Assembly: GCA_017620975.1 (NCBI GenBank)
Contig: JAGAUD010000028.1
Span: 1 to 44,358, forward strand
Direction: 5' to 3'
From: Lachnospiraceae bacterium
Lineage (GTDB): Bacteria; Bacillota_A; Clostridia; Lachnospirales; Lachnospiraceae
Length of the DNA stretch: 44,358 nucleotides
How positions within the stretch are numbered: the first letter of the stretch is position 1; every line of letters begins with the position of its first letter. Of the stretch, positions 1-8,732 are shown piece after piece. The translations under genes and the position numbers were made by a program. Under the pieces are notes generated by a model. That model saw nothing but the letters and a program-made list of their open reading frames with translations. It did no database searches and had not been told where the DNA came from.

Positions 1-707
1 AGGCTGCAGTATTGCAAAATTTGTTCAGTGAAATATATATTAGGGATATTTTCAAACGTAACCGCATCAAGAATATTGGTGAATTGGAAGATCTGTTGAA
101 TATCCTTTCTTCTGCCATTGGTTCGTTGACCAATCCCGAAAAATTGAAGAACACTTTCAAGACCGTAAAGAAATCCAGAATCACTTCCGTTACCATTAAG
201 AAATATCTGGATTATTTTGAGGACTCTTTCCTGATTGAATCAGCACAAAGATACGACATTAAAGGAAAGGCATATATTGAGACTCCAAAGAAATATTATT
301 TTTCTGATCTTGGACTTCGTAATGCCAGAATCAACTTTCGCCAGTTTGAACAGACACATTCTATGGAGAATGTAATCTACAATGAATTGCGTATGCGTGG
401 TTACAGCGTAGATGTTGGTGTTGTCACTATTGCGGAAAAAGATCAGGACGGAAAAGTGAACCGAAAACAACTGGAAGTCGATTTCGTATGTAATCTTGGT
501 TCTTCCAGATATTATATCCAGTCAGCATATTCGTTGCCGGATGAAGCAAAGCGTACTCAGGAAATCAGACCGTTCAGAAAGATTGATGATTCTTTCAAGA
601 AGATCGTTATTACAAAAGATATTGTGCAGCCCTATTATGATGACTATGGTATCCTGACCGTGAACATTTATGATTTCCTTCTTAATCCGCAGATTCTCGA
701 AAAATAG
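1..707 (+). CDS. ATPase with DUF4143 domain, 3' part only
   Basis: The frame is open to the left window edge (codons before base 12 are still coding), so this is the C-terminal part of a longer protein and the TTG at 12 need not be the start. The visible 231 residues fit the DUF4143 domain that follows an AAA_14 ATPase module in a common family of bacterial ATP-binding proteins. The start reads LQNLFSEIYIRDI, the middle has YFSDLGLRNARI and a MENVIYNELRMRG segment, and the end has a nuclease-like LEVDFVC then YYIQSAY. The Walker motifs would lie upstream, outside the window. The biological role of this family is unclear; links to defence or toxin-antitoxin functions have been suggested. The gene ends before a shared hairpin and converges on the DUF3892 gene. 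Confidence 0.75.
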   Translation, partial: AAVLQNLFSEIYIRDIFKRNRIKNIGELEDLLNILSSAIGSLTNPEKLKNTFKTVKKSRITSVTIKKYLDYFEDSFLIESAQRYDIKGKAYIETPKKYYFSDLGLRNARINFRQFEQTHSMENVIYNELRMRGYSVDVGVVTIAEKDQDGKVNRKQLEVDFVCNLGSSRYYIQSAYSLPDEAKRTQEIRPFRKIDDSFKKIVITKDIVQPYYDDYGILTVNIYDFLLNPQILEK

Positions 708-725
708 TCAATGTAAACTGGCATA

Positions 726-769
726 GCAGGTGAGAAACGAATGGGAATTCCCACTCATTTCCCACCTGC
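726..769. terminator. Bidirectional hairpin terminator between convergent genes
   Basis: A 44-base inverted repeat has arms beginning GCAGGTG and ending CACCTGC, with about 20 paired positions. Read on the minus strand the imperfect positions become G-U wobble pairs, so the hairpin is strongest as the end of the DUF3892 transcript. A CCCCTTTTACT stretch follows on the plus strand. It sits between two convergent genes, as expected for a shared terminator. Confidence 0.6.
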
Positions 770-793
770 TCATATCCCCTTTTACTATTTCAT

Positions 794-1093
794 TCACCCA
801 CTGACGGAAGGCAGATTTCCAAGGTTATTATCTTCCGAGCCATCCGGCAGGGATTTCAAATATTCGGAATTGTTCCGGTGAGCAATGCCAACACCCTGGA
901 TTTCTCCTGCTTTTGCCATGGCTACACCCTCTTCCTTGGAAACTGTCTCGCCATCTGAAAGCTGGTATCCTGTTATCCGCCCGCTTGTTTTTACAAGACC
1001 TACAATTTCTTTCGCATCTGCTTTTGTTTCCGGGACTTCGTCAAGTGCTGCATAGGCGAGTTTTGCACCTAAGTCATTTTTATCTGAATCCAT
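794..1093 (-). CDS. DUF3892 family protein
   Basis: A 99-residue soluble protein. The centre, about residues 36-80, carries the DUF3892 pattern: GRITGYQLSDGETVSKEE, then MAKAGEIQGVGIAHR, then EYLKSLPDGSED. The family is widespread in Firmicutes and has no established function. The start is supported by a GGAGG ribosome binding site just upstream (minus-strand GGAGGAAAAAG before ATG). It is transcribed in the same direction as the GH78 gene upstream, about 130 bases away, but an AT-rich inverted repeat between them and its own binding site suggest it may be independent. The C-terminal tail after SLPDG is acidic and glycine-rich and varies in this family. Confidence 0.7.
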   Translation of the reverse strand: MDSDKNDLGAKLAYAALDEVPETKADAKEIVGLVKTSGRITGYQLSDGETVSKEEGVAMAKAGEIQGVGIAHRNNSEYLKSLPDGSEDNNLGNLPSVSG

Positions 1094-1172
1094 CTTTTTC
1101 CTCCATTTGTGTGTATCATTTTTTACCTGGTACTAGTATCACGGCGGCAAAATATCTTTTTACGCCCAAATC

Positions 1173-1200
1173 ATATTATTTGAAAAGCAGAAAATAATAT
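1173..1200. repeat. AT-rich inverted repeat between DUF3892 and GH78 genes
   Basis: Nine-base perfect arms, ATATTATTT and AAATAATAT, are separated by ten bases. It could be a weak terminator for the GH78 transcript or an operator for the DUF3892 gene. No clean U-tract follows on either strand, so the role is undecided. Confidence 0.35.
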
Positions 1201-1220
1201 ACACTATGGATCCGGGATTC

Positions 1221-2924
1221 CTACTCCCGGCAAACACCTTCCGGCACCTGCACCTGACTTTCCACACTGCCGTCCGCTTTTTTCATATGAGAGACATAAA
1301 TCTCGCCGTAAGGAGTGGGGAAAGTCCCCTTCGCCCATTCCAAATCTCCAAGATGGGGCTCTATCTTCACCTTCTTACATCCCGGCTCCAGCACTTTAAT
1401 TCCCAGCACATTTTCGGAGAGCCATGGCGTAACGCCGCTTGCCCAGCCATGGCAGAAGCTGTGTCGGTGTCCTTTATAACAATAACCGCCGTAGGAAGCG
1501 TGCACATCCACCTTGCCTTCTTCGGTAAGCTCATCGATTCTGGAAGCATTCTCCATCCAATCAATATCAAAATCCTCCCAGAACGTCGTGGCACCCAGTT
1601 TCAGCATTCCGCCCCAGTACTCTCTAATGAACTTTAAGCAATTCTCATAATCTCCCGCCATGGCCATGGCAGTCAAAATATAATATCCCATAAAGGTAGA
1701 CATGCCCTTGGCGCCGTCTTTCTTCAGGATGTCTTCATAAACTGCTGAAGCATCCTTTAACCCTGCCATTACCAGAAGAGCTGCGGCCTGCTTGGAATCT
1801 TCATACTCCTGTGGGCAGCTTTCCAGGCGCGCAAGATCTGCTTTGCACTTCTCTGCATACTCCTCCTCATGAAGCACTTCGAATATCTTGATCAGACTTT
1901 TGACCGCCATTACATGCAGTGCCTGGACTCCGGCATCTACCACTTTGTCTTTCCCGACAGAGGGCCAGTCAAGGAACCGTCCCTTTGTAACAGTGTCTTT
2001 TCCATTTTCATCAATATATTCCGAAAGTTGGTCTGAAAGTCCCTTTAAATAATTCTTTTGTTTCTCCAGAAATTCCTTTTTGCCGGTACGCAGGAACCAG
2101 TCATATACAATAATAGCATACCACATGGAATAGCTGGCCATGGTGTTCATCCAGCCGGGCAGCGGGGTCTCCTTTCTGATCAAATCAAGACTCTTTTCCA
2201 CAGAAGGATCTTCTCCGAATACTGCAGAAACCGTCATCATTTCCGGATGCATGTCTCCTATCCACACAAGTCGGTCTCTCTTGATACCATCCCATATATA
2301 TTCCTGCATATTCAAATGTACCGTATAGGCTCCCACATCCCAGATACGTTTGAGCAGCGGATCACTGCAGCTGAAGCTTCCACGGTATGGTACGTCCTTA
2401 TACACCAGTACGGCGCAGATGCTCTTTAATGTCAGAACCGCTTCATCCTCTTCCAGGTCAACGCGCACAAAACGAAAACCTGTCTCGCCTATCTGATTCA
2501 TGCTCATTGAACCTACTTCCACCATCATATCTCTTCTGGCATGATCATTGGTGGCATTGGTCGCTCCACCCAGTTCTGCCATGGCTTCCGACACAGACTC
2601 ACCGAATCTGATACGCACTTTCGCGCCTTTTTTGGTACTGTCCTGCCATGCAAGCAGCCGGATACCCCCGTGGATCTCTACTCCATAGTCCAGCAGGATG
2701 GACGATTTCCTGCCTTCTGAATTTTGCATGATACAGGGATTCGTTGCTCCAAGAGAAATCTGCAGTTCTCTTTCCTCAAGCAGAACCTCACTGTTCTTCA
2801 CATCTCCCTGCATCCACACAATTCTTTTGGGTAAAAAAAATCTGCGGCTTCTGATATCAGTTTGCCCTATTGATGCATCTTCACCCATCACTCTGAAAAT
2901 ATCATTTCTTTCCCGTGTTTCCAT
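1221..2924 (-). CDS. GH78 family alpha-L-rhamnosidase, short form
   Basis: A 567-residue protein predicted to remove terminal alpha-L-rhamnose from plant glycosides or rhamnose-containing glycans by an inverting mechanism. Residues about 60-175 form a beta-sandwich-like module, residues 180-480 the (alpha/alpha)6 barrel and the last about 80 residues the C-terminal beta domain. The signature is at residues 211-228, WDGIKRDRLVWIGDMHPE, close to the DGIKRDRLVWxGDM motif of bacterial rhamnosidases; a later TTFWEDFD motif also fits. There is no signal peptide, so it should act in the cytoplasm on imported glycosides. It is shorter than typical 900-residue GH78 enzymes because extra N-terminal modules are absent. 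GGAGA lies seven bases before the ATG. It is divergent from an AraC gene, its likely activator. Confidence 0.85.
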   Translation of the reverse strand: METRERNDIFRVMGEDASIGQTDIRSRRFFLPKRIVWMQGDVKNSEVLLEERELQISLGATNPCIMQNSEGRKSSILLDYGVEIHGGIRLLAWQDSTKKGAKVRIRFGESVSEAMAELGGATNATNDHARRDMMVEVGSMSMNQIGETGFRFVRVDLEEDEAVLTLKSICAVLVYKDVPYRGSFSCSDPLLKRIWDVGAYTVHLNMQEYIWDGIKRDRLVWIGDMHPEMMTVSAVFGEDPSVEKSLDLIRKETPLPGWMNTMASYSMWYAIIVYDWFLRTGKKEFLEKQKNYLKGLSDQLSEYIDENGKDTVTKGRFLDWPSVGKDKVVDAGVQALHVMAVKSLIKIFEVLHEEEYAEKCKADLARLESCPQEYEDSKQAAALLVMAGLKDASAVYEDILKKDGAKGMSTFMGYYILTAMAMAGDYENCLKFIREYWGGMLKLGATTFWEDFDIDWMENASRIDELTEEGKVDVHASYGGYCYKGHRHSFCHGWASGVTPWLSENVLGIKVLEPGCKKVKIEPHLGDLEWAKGTFPTPYGEIYVSHMKKADGSVESQVQVPEGVCRE

Positions 2925-2985
2925 TATGCATTCTCCTTCTTCTTTGCTGCATTTTCCACTACTAACATTACTTTTTTCAGATTCC

Positions 2986-3013
2986 TTGACACATTTCTTT
3001 CAATTGCTATAAT
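2986..3013 (+). promoter_or_regulatory. Sigma-A promoter for the AraC gene
   Basis: TTGACA at 2986-2991 and TATAAT at 3008-3013 are separated by 16 bases, and a TG two bases before the minus-10 box makes it an extended minus-10. It points toward the AraC gene at 3051. It lies in the 126-base region shared with the divergent GH78 gene, so a regulator bound here could control both. Confidence 0.75.
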
Positions 3014-3050
3014 AATAAAAAGAACCATTGAAACCGGAAAGGAGTCTCCC

Positions 3051-3953
3051 ATGAGCATCCCGAATCTTACTCCACAAACTATGTTTCCCGGTGAGGATCT
3101 TCCATTTTACATTGGGAAATACTACCACACAAACTTTTCCGAGCTCCACTATCATACCCATGAATTCATAGAAATCGTGTACGTGTGTGACGGCAGGGGG
3201 TACCATGTTTATGATGGTAATACCTATCCTGTTACCAAGGGAGAGCTCTATATCATCAACTCCGGCATTCCTCATTGCTTCTATCCCACCGATGAGCTCA
3301 ATTCGCAACATCTGGTGGTGTACAATCTGTCCTTCATTCCGAAATTCATAGAGGGGATCAATATTGATCTACCGATCCTAACCGAGCTGACAGATATCAT
3401 GCTGTACAAGTCCCTGTACGCGGAAGAAATCATCTACACGCCTGACTTAAAGCTCCCCGGCTCCATGCGCCCTGAAATTGAACAGCTTTATGAGAAAATG
3501 TACCTGGAATTCACCTCACAAGGTATCAATTACCGGGAAATTCTGCGTCTGTTACTGTGTGAACTCCTGCTCAAAATCCACCGCTTTTATAAGCTTGGAA
3601 AAGAGGCTTCCGAAAATGCCGGCAGTGCTTTCCGCCACCAGTTGATTCCTGATTGCATTGCCTATCTTAAGGAAAATTATGCTCAGAAAATTACTATCGA
3701 AGAACTTTCGGGCACTTTTTTCCTGAGTAAAAGTTATCTTTCCGGTCTATTTAAGAAAGCAACCGGATACGGTGTAGTGGAATATCTTCAACATATCCGA
3801 ATAGAAAAAGCATGCGAGCTGTTAGCTACTACCAATTTGCCCATTACCAGGATCAGCGAACAGGTTGGCTTCGGGGACTACCGCTTCTTTAACAAGTCCT
3901 TCAAGAAAATAACAGGTGTCACTGCTCATGAATATAGAAAAAAGCACATATAG
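3051..3953 (+). CDS. AraC family transcriptional regulator
   Basis: A 300-residue regulator with an N-terminal cupin-type sensor domain (about residues 15-100; HYHTHEFIEIVYVCDGRG, then GELYIINSGIPHCF) and a C-terminal double helix-turn-helix of the AraC/XylS type (about residues 200-298). The DNA-binding part shows ITIEELSGTFFLSKSYLSGL, then ISEQVGFGDYRFFNKSFKK and a terminal TGVTAHEYRKKH. It probably senses a sugar and activates the divergent GH78 rhamnosidase gene; this is inferred from position only. AAAGGAG precedes the ATG by six bases and a near-consensus promoter lies upstream. Confidence 0.88.
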   Translation: MSIPNLTPQTMFPGEDLPFYIGKYYHTNFSELHYHTHEFIEIVYVCDGRGYHVYDGNTYPVTKGELYIINSGIPHCFYPTDELNSQHLVVYNLSFIPKFIEGINIDLPILTELTDIMLYKSLYAEEIIYTPDLKLPGSMRPEIEQLYEKMYLEFTSQGINYREILRLLLCELLLKIHRFYKLGKEASENAGSAFRHQLIPDCIAYLKENYAQKITIEELSGTFFLSKSYLSGLFKKATGYGVVEYLQHIRIEKACELLATTNLPITRISEQVGFGDYRFFNKSFKKITGVTAHEYRKKHI

Positions 3954-3990
3954 AATACCGTATTCTGACGGTATTGTATATGCGCTTTTG
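3944..3990. terminator. Strong bidirectional terminator between AraC gene and fab operon
   Basis: The stem has 14 bp with one mismatch (CATATA-G-AATACCG with CGGTATT-G-TATATG), extends about three more pairs with another mismatch, and has an eight-base loop. On the minus strand it is followed by GCTTTTTTC, on the plus strand by GCTTTTGTTG. The left arm overlaps the last codons of the AraC gene. It can end the whole minus-strand fatty-acid operon after fabT and the plus-strand AraC transcript. Confidence 0.8.
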
Positions 3991-4012
3991 TTGGATAAAT
4001 GGGGGCGATTGT

Positions 4013-4456
4013 CTATTTATCTTTCCGAAAAAACCGATCCAGCTTCTCCAGACACCGAATTAATACTTCCATCTCGTCTTCTTTCAAATCCTTAACAATT
4101 TCGCGAATCATTTTTTTATGAAAGTCCCTGTGGTGGAAAAAAGCTTTCCTGCCCTTGTCAGTCAGTGTCACCAGGACCACACGCTTATCCTCTGTACTTC
4201 TCTGACGCACAATGTACTTTTTGTGCTCCAGACTGTTCATGTTGGTGGTCAACGTGCCCATCGTCACGTCCATACGCTTAGCAATGTCTGACATTCTGAG
4301 GGGCTCTTCAATGCCGATCGCTTCTATAATATGCATATCATTGTTGCTGATATCCTTAAATTCTTCCGTAATTACAGCCTTGGCCTCTGTAGCCATTACA
4401 TTACCGAACAAGCTTACCAACAATCTGTTCAAATCCAGAGTTGCTTTCTTCTCCAT
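4013..4456 (-). CDS. fabT: MarR family regulator, FabT-like, of fatty-acid synthesis
   Basis: A 147-residue winged-helix regulator. The recognition region is about residues 50-90 (MSDIAKRMDVTMGTLTTNMNSL, wing with RQRSTEDKRVVLVTLTDKGR). I chose the ATG at 4456 (MEKKATLD) because GAGG sits six bases before it and the length matches FabT; a longer frame would begin inside fabH without a binding site. In streptococci and lactococci FabT is encoded beside fabH and represses the fab genes when bound to acylated ACP and DNA. Here it is the last gene of the operon, directly after fabH, and a FabT-type palindrome lies at the operon promoter (12891-12907). Autoregulation is therefore likely. The specific name rests on context plus that operator. 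Confidence 0.8.
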   Translation of the reverse strand: MEKKATLDLNRLLVSLFGNVMATEAKAVITEEFKDISNNDMHIIEAIGIEEPLRMSDIAKRMDVTMGTLTTNMNSLEHKKYIVRQRSTEDKRVVLVTLTDKGRKAFFHHRDFHKKMIREIVKDLKEDEMEVLIRCLEKLDRFFRKDK

Positions 4457-4500
4457 GCCTGACCTCATTTTTTCACATCTGTTATATATTGGGGCAACTG

Positions 4501-5487
4501 TTACCATACCAGAACACAAGCCCCATATGTAAGCCCTGCGCCGAATCCGGACAGAACAATCCTGTCTCCGCTATGCAGCCTTCCTTCCCGGTTCAATTCG
4601 TCTAACAGTACCGGAATTGTAGCAGATGACATATTTCCTACTCTGTCAAGGTTCATAGGGAACTTTCCGATATCTGCTCCCAGACGCTTTGCCACGGCTT
4701 CAATAATGCGTACATTGGCCTGATGCAGAACAAACAGATCAATATCCTCAACACTAAGTCCGGTTTTCTCCAGCACTTCGCGGATGCACGCAGGCACCTG
4801 CCTGGTGGCAAAGCGATAAACGGCCTGACCGTCCATCTGCACATAAAAATCATCCTTTTCTGTGCTCTCATTGGCTTCCCTGTAAAGTGGATTAGCAATC
4901 AAGCGCTCTCTGCATTTCAGTACCATTCCCTTACTGCCATCCGATTTCTGCACGCTGTCCACAAGTCCGGACTCACCATCCTCCACAGCTTCTGCCAGAA
5001 CAGCGCCTGCACCGTCACCGAATAAAATACAGGTAGAACGATCCTCCCAGTCCATCAGCTTGGACAACACTTCACTGCCCACCACCAAAATATTACGATA
5101 CATCCCGGACTGAATGTAGGCATTGGCTGTAGTCAAACCAAATAAAAATCCTGAGCAGGCTGCATTAATATCAAAAGCAACTGCATTCACCGCTCCGATT
5201 TCCTGCTGCACCTGACAGGCACAACAGGGCAGAAGATACTCAGGTGAGCAGGTAGCCAGAAGAATCATGTCTACTTCCTCTGCCGCTTTTCCAGCCTGCT
5301 CCAGAGCTTTCCTGCAAGCTTCTGCCGCAATAGATGCCACAGTTTCCCCGGTAGAAAGGTGCCGCTCAGCAATGCCGGTCCTTTCCCGAATCCACTCATC
5401 AGACGTATCCATCCACTCCGTCAAGCGAGTGTTCGTCACAACCTTTCCGGGAAGTGCGCTTCCTGTACCGGTTATCTTCATCTTCAT
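4501..5487 (-). CDS. fabH: Beta-ketoacyl-ACP synthase III
   Basis: FabH starts fatty-acid synthesis by condensing an acyl-CoA (usually acetyl-CoA) with malonyl-ACP. The 328-residue protein has the thiolase fold and complete catalytic residues: Cys111 in INAACSGF, His255 in FVLHQAN and Asn285 in RVGNMSSATIP. The C-terminus has LSGFGAGLTYGACVL as expected. Length is normal. It overlaps the end of the upstream FabK-like gene by four bases (ATGA arrangement), which implies translational coupling. A second possible start lies two codons in. Confidence 0.95.
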   Translation of the reverse strand: MKMKITGTGSALPGKVVTNTRLTEWMDTSDEWIRERTGIAERHLSTGETVASIAAEACRKALEQAGKAAEEVDMILLATCSPEYLLPCCACQVQQEIGAVNAVAFDINAACSGFLFGLTTANAYIQSGMYRNILVVGSEVLSKLMDWEDRSTCILFGDGAGAVLAEAVEDGESGLVDSVQKSDGSKGMVLKCRERLIANPLYREANESTEKDDFYVQMDGQAVYRFATRQVPACIREVLEKTGLSVEDIDLFVLHQANVRIIEAVAKRLGADIGKFPMNLDRVGNMSSATIPVLLDELNREGRLHSGDRIVLSGFGAGLTYGACVLVW

Positions 5488-6602
5488 AAGGTAAATTCCT
5501 CCATAATCTCTGCTACCGTTTCGATTCTTTTTGCCCGATAGGCATTTTGTCCACAGAAAATAAGCCCCTCTTCAAGTCTGCCTTCCACTGCATTTATCAG
5601 CGCCTCGGTAATGCAATAGGGCGCAATGGCAGGTTTGCACGTTTTGATGCACTGCCTGCAGCCTCTCATAAATCGCTCTCCCGCTTTTACTTTATCCAGG
5701 AAAGCATTATGAATCGCTCTTCCCGGCATTCCCACAGGACTGTTCACGATTACAATATCCTCTTCGGAAGCATTGATATAAGCCTGCTTATAAGCATCAC
5801 TGGCATCACATTCCTTGGTAGTCACAAACCTTGTGCCCAGCTGCACACCGCTCGCTCCCATTTCAAGGTAGTGAAGCATATCTTCCCTGGTGTAGACACC
5901 GCCTGCCACAATCACAGGCGCATCCAGTTCCATTTCCTTAGCACAGTCTATGATAGCTTTCACTTCTTCATCATAGATTTGTGGTGTCAAGCGGCTCAAA
6001 TCTTCTCTGCTAAATCCCAGATGACCGCCCGCAAGAGGTCCTTCCACTACAATAAAATCGGGCTTACGATTATATTTTTTCATCCAATATTTTGCAATAA
6101 TATATAATGCTTTTTTGCTGGATACAATTGGGGCAATTTTCGTGTGAGACTCTTTGGTCAATGCAGGAAGATCCATAGGTAAACCGGCACCGGAAATGAT
6201 GCAGTCAGCTCCGTCCTCCACTGCCGCTTTCACATACTCTTCGTAATGCTGCGTGGCAACCATAATGTTGACACCGATGATACCTTCCGGTGCAAGAGCC
6301 CTTGCCTTCTGTATTTCCTGATGAACAGCCTTCAGATTACATTCCAGGGGTTTGCGGGCAAACTCTTTATCGCGAAAACCAATCTGCGCAGTAGAGATAA
6401 TGCCGATTCCTCCGGCTTTTGCCACTGCGGAAGCCAGACCTGACAGACTGACTCCTACGCCCATCCCGCCCTGAATGACCGGAACCCTGGCACATAAATC
6501 GCCGATTCGCAGTTTCTTAGGGCTCTTATTTTTACTATTTACTTCCCTGCCATCCGGCACCTCACCCTGAAATACTTTGCTTTTTAACTCTTGCGTCTGC
6601 AT
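5484..6602 (-). CDS. FabK/nitronate monooxygenase-family flavoprotein, second copy in operon
   Basis: A 372-residue FMN-binding TIM-barrel protein of the 2-nitropropane dioxygenase / FabK superfamily. Visible motifs are VIQGGMGVGVSLSGLASAVA near residue 45, GVNIMVATQ, the FMN site VVEGPLAGGHLGF near residue 190, VIVAGGVYTRED and GVQLGTRFVTTKEC. It is about 65 residues longer than the canonical FabK of this operon, with an N-terminal extension and a cysteine-containing C-terminal part (GCRQCIKTCKPAIAPYC). It could be a second enoyl-ACP reductase, or a nitronate monooxygenase-like enzyme that repairs or tunes the pathway. The Cys-rich segment might bind a metal or cluster, which is inference. 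It is coupled to fabH by a four-base overlap. Confidence 0.75.
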   Translation of the reverse strand: MQTQELKSKVFQGEVPDGREVNSKNKSPKKLRIGDLCARVPVIQGGMGVGVSLSGLASAVAKAGGIGIISTAQIGFRDKEFARKPLECNLKAVHQEIQKARALAPEGIIGVNIMVATQHYEEYVKAAVEDGADCIISGAGLPMDLPALTKESHTKIAPIVSSKKALYIIAKYWMKKYNRKPDFIVVEGPLAGGHLGFSREDLSRLTPQIYDEEVKAIIDCAKEMELDAPVIVAGGVYTREDMLHYLEMGASGVQLGTRFVTTKECDASDAYKQAYINASEEDIVIVNSPVGMPGRAIHNAFLDKVKAGERFMRGCRQCIKTCKPAIAPYCITEALINAVEGRLEEGLIFCGQNAYRAKRIETVAEIMEEFTL

Positions 6603-6627
6603 TTGACCTTATCCTTATTCTTTATTT

Positions 6628-8274
6628 TTAAAAAGACCTGAAACGCTGATATCTCTGCTCAGCAATTTCTTCGCCGCTCATACCGCTGTATCGCTCTAAA
6701 AACAGCTTAATCTGTTCCTTCATATATCCACCGATAGGCTCTACCGATTTCTTATCCGCACCGCCGAATTCCGGTATAATCTGCTCGATTACACCAAGAC
6801 GTTTCAAATCTTCTGCAGTGATATTCATCACTTCACTGGCTTCTTTTGCCTTATTGGAATCTTTCCAAAGGATGGAGGCAAAGCCTTCCGGAGAAAGAAT
6901 GGAATAGGTAGCATTCTCCATCATCCACACTTCATTTCCAACTGCAGTCGCCAATGCACCACCGCTGCCGCCTTCTCCGATGAGAATACACAGCACAGGT
7001 ACTTTCAAGGAGGACATTTCCAGAAGATTTCTGGCAATAGCCTCTCCCTGTCCTCTTTCTTCGGCTTCAATACCGCAGAATGCACCGGATGTATTGACAA
7101 AACTAATGATAGGACGATTGAAGTTCTCTGCCTGCTTCATAAGTCGCAGAGCTTTGCGATATCCTTCCGGCATGGGCATACCGAAATTACGCTTTTGGCA
7201 TTCCTTAAAGTCCTTACCTTTGATATCAGCAATAACCGTAACCGGCTGACCATCCACGAAAGCCACGCCACCTACGATAGCTGCATCATCACGATAATAG
7301 CGGTCTCCATGCGCTTCTACGAAAAAGTCAAAAATGTACTGCATATAATCGGTAGCTGCCGGACGGTCAACCTGTCTGACTGCCTTGACTTTTTCCCAGG
7401 CGGTTCTCGGAATATCCAGCCAGGAGCGTTCCTTCATGATTTCATTCAGCTGGAAGTGCACATTCAGATTCTTCTGGAAATTTGCATAATTTCCTTCATT
7501 GCACTGATGGGTCTTAATCAGGAAGTATATTGTTTTCTTTAAGTTCTCTCTTAAAACAATTCCGTCAATAAAACCGTGCTCTAATAAAAATTCCGAAGTC
7601 TGAAAACCTTCGGGAAGCTTCTGTCCAATGGTCTGCTCAATAACTCTCGGGCCGGCAAATCCAATGAGTGCTCCCGGCTCCGCCATAATAACATCTCCCA
7701 GCATGGCAAAGCTGGCCGTGACTCCTCCCGTAGTGGGATCCGTCAGAATGGTACAGTAAAGAAGTCCTGCTTCCGAATGCTTCTTGATCGCAGCGGAAGT
7801 CTTAGCCATCTGCATCAGGGAAATAATACCCTCCTGCATCCTGGCACCGCCGGAACAACAGAAGAGAAATACCGGCAGCTTCAGTTCTGTAGCCCTTTCA
7901 ATCATTCCGGTGACCTTCTCTCCCACCACGTGCCCCATACTTCCCATAAGGAAACGGCTTTCACAGACTCCCAGTGCAGCATCCTCGCCAAATATTTTAC
8001 ACTGACCTACAGTCACTGCTTCATCTGTACCTGTCTTCTCTCTCGTCTCAGCCAGTTTTTCTTCATATCCTTCATATTTCAGAGGATTGCATACAGGCAT
8101 ATCTTCAAACCAGGGTGTAAAAGTCTTGGGGTCAGCCACCATACGGATACGGTTATTGACCTTTACCCGGAAATAGTAACCACACTCAGAACACACATAT
8201 TTCTTCCTTACTACCAGGTCGCGATTTACCATCTTCTTACATTTCGGACATTTGATTTCTACTACCTGTTCCAT
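6628..8274 (-). CDS. accDA: Acetyl-CoA carboxylase carboxyltransferase, fused beta and alpha subunits
   Basis: One 548-residue protein holds both carboxyltransferase subunits, which are separate in most bacteria. Residues 1-270 are AccD-like: a zinc ribbon with Cys9, Cys12, Cys28 and Cys31, then [14 protein letters not shown] and [15 protein letters not shown]. Residues about 300-548 are AccA-like: [54 protein letters not shown] and [11 protein letters not shown]. The long N-terminal helix of free AccA is mostly missing and replaced by a linker near 275-300. The enzyme transfers carboxyl from biotin on AccB to acetyl-CoA to give malonyl-CoA. Its partners AccB and AccC are not encoded nearby. 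AGAGGT precedes the ATG. Confidence 0.92.
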   Translation of the reverse strand: MEQVVEIKCPKCKKMVNRDLVVRKKYVCSECGYYFRVKVNNRIRMVADPKTFTPWFEDMPVCNPLKYEGYEEKLAETREKTGTDEAVTVGQCKIFGEDAALGVCESRFLMGSMGHVVGEKVTGMIERATELKLPVFLFCCSGGARMQEGIISLMQMAKTSAAIKKHSEAGLLYCTILTDPTTGGVTASFAMLGDVIMAEPGALIGFAGPRVIEQTIGQKLPEGFQTSEFLLEHGFIDGIVLRENLKKTIYFLIKTHQCNEGNYANFQKNLNVHFQLNEIMKERSWLDIPRTAWEKVKAVRQVDRPAATDYMQYIFDFFVEAHGDRYYRDDAAIVGGVAFVDGQPVTVIADIKGKDFKECQKRNFGMPMPEGYRKALRLMKQAENFNRPIISFVNTSGAFCGIEAEERGQGEAIARNLLEMSSLKVPVLCILIGEGGSGGALATAVGNEVWMMENATYSILSPEGFASILWKDSNKAKEASEVMNITAEDLKRLGVIEQIIPEFGGADKKSVEPIGGYMKEQIKLFLERYSGMSGEEIAEQRYQRFRSF

Positions 8275-8286
8275 TCAAATTACCTC

Positions 8287-8718
8287 TTATTCTCCAATTG
8301 CAAATGTCAGCTCTGCCTTTGCAGCCACTTTGCCATTTACAGTGGCCACGGCTTCTCCTATACCGATAGGGCCTTTCACCTTAACGATTTTAGTCTCCAG
8401 CAGCAGCACGTCTCCCGGACATACCTTTTGCTTAAATTTCGCCTTGTCGATTCCCGCAAAATAGGCTGTTTTGCCCTGATTTTCAGGAAGTCCCAGAATT
8501 GCCACTGCCCCCACCTGAGCCAGTGCTTCTATAATCAGCACACCCGGCATTACCGGATTGCCGGGAAAATGCCCTGCAAAATAAGGCTCGTTGAAACTGA
8601 CACACTTTTTACCCACAGCCCTTACACCTGCTTCCAATTCCTCAATGGTGTCAATCAGCATAAAAGGGTGCCTGTGGGGTATGATTTTCATAATTTCCTG
8701 TGCTGTATAAATTGCCAT
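8287..8718 (-). CDS. fabZ: 3-hydroxyacyl-ACP dehydratase
   Basis: A 143-residue hot-dog-fold enzyme that removes water from 3-hydroxyacyl-ACP to give trans-2-enoyl-ACP. The family motif HRHPFMLID is near residue 15, the catalytic His50 lies in [15 protein letters not shown] and Glu64 in [10 protein letters not shown]. Length is typical. GGAGG precedes the ATG by six bases. In the usual Firmicutes order accB would lie between fabF and fabZ; here they are only 14 bases apart, so accB is missing from this place. Confidence 0.95.
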   Translation of the reverse strand: MAIYTAQEIMKIIPHRHPFMLIDTIEELEAGVRAVGKKCVSFNEPYFAGHFPGNPVMPGVLIIEALAQVGAVAILGLPENQGKTAYFAGIDKAKFKQKVCPGDVLLLETKIVKVKGPIGIGEAVATVNGKVAAKAELTFAIGE

Positions 8719-8732
8719 TTTATTCCTCCGGG

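Noticed and set aside
1212..1230. CCGGGA/TCCCGG palindrome at the end of the GH78 gene as terminator
   Set aside because: The stem is only six pairs and no T-tract follows on the minus strand; it overlaps the stop codon and is probably coincidental.
4457..4519. Longer N-terminus for the FabT-like protein beginning inside fabH
   Set aside because: The extra 21 residues have no binding site upstream, and the internal ATG at 4456 has GAGG at good spacing and gives the usual FabT length.
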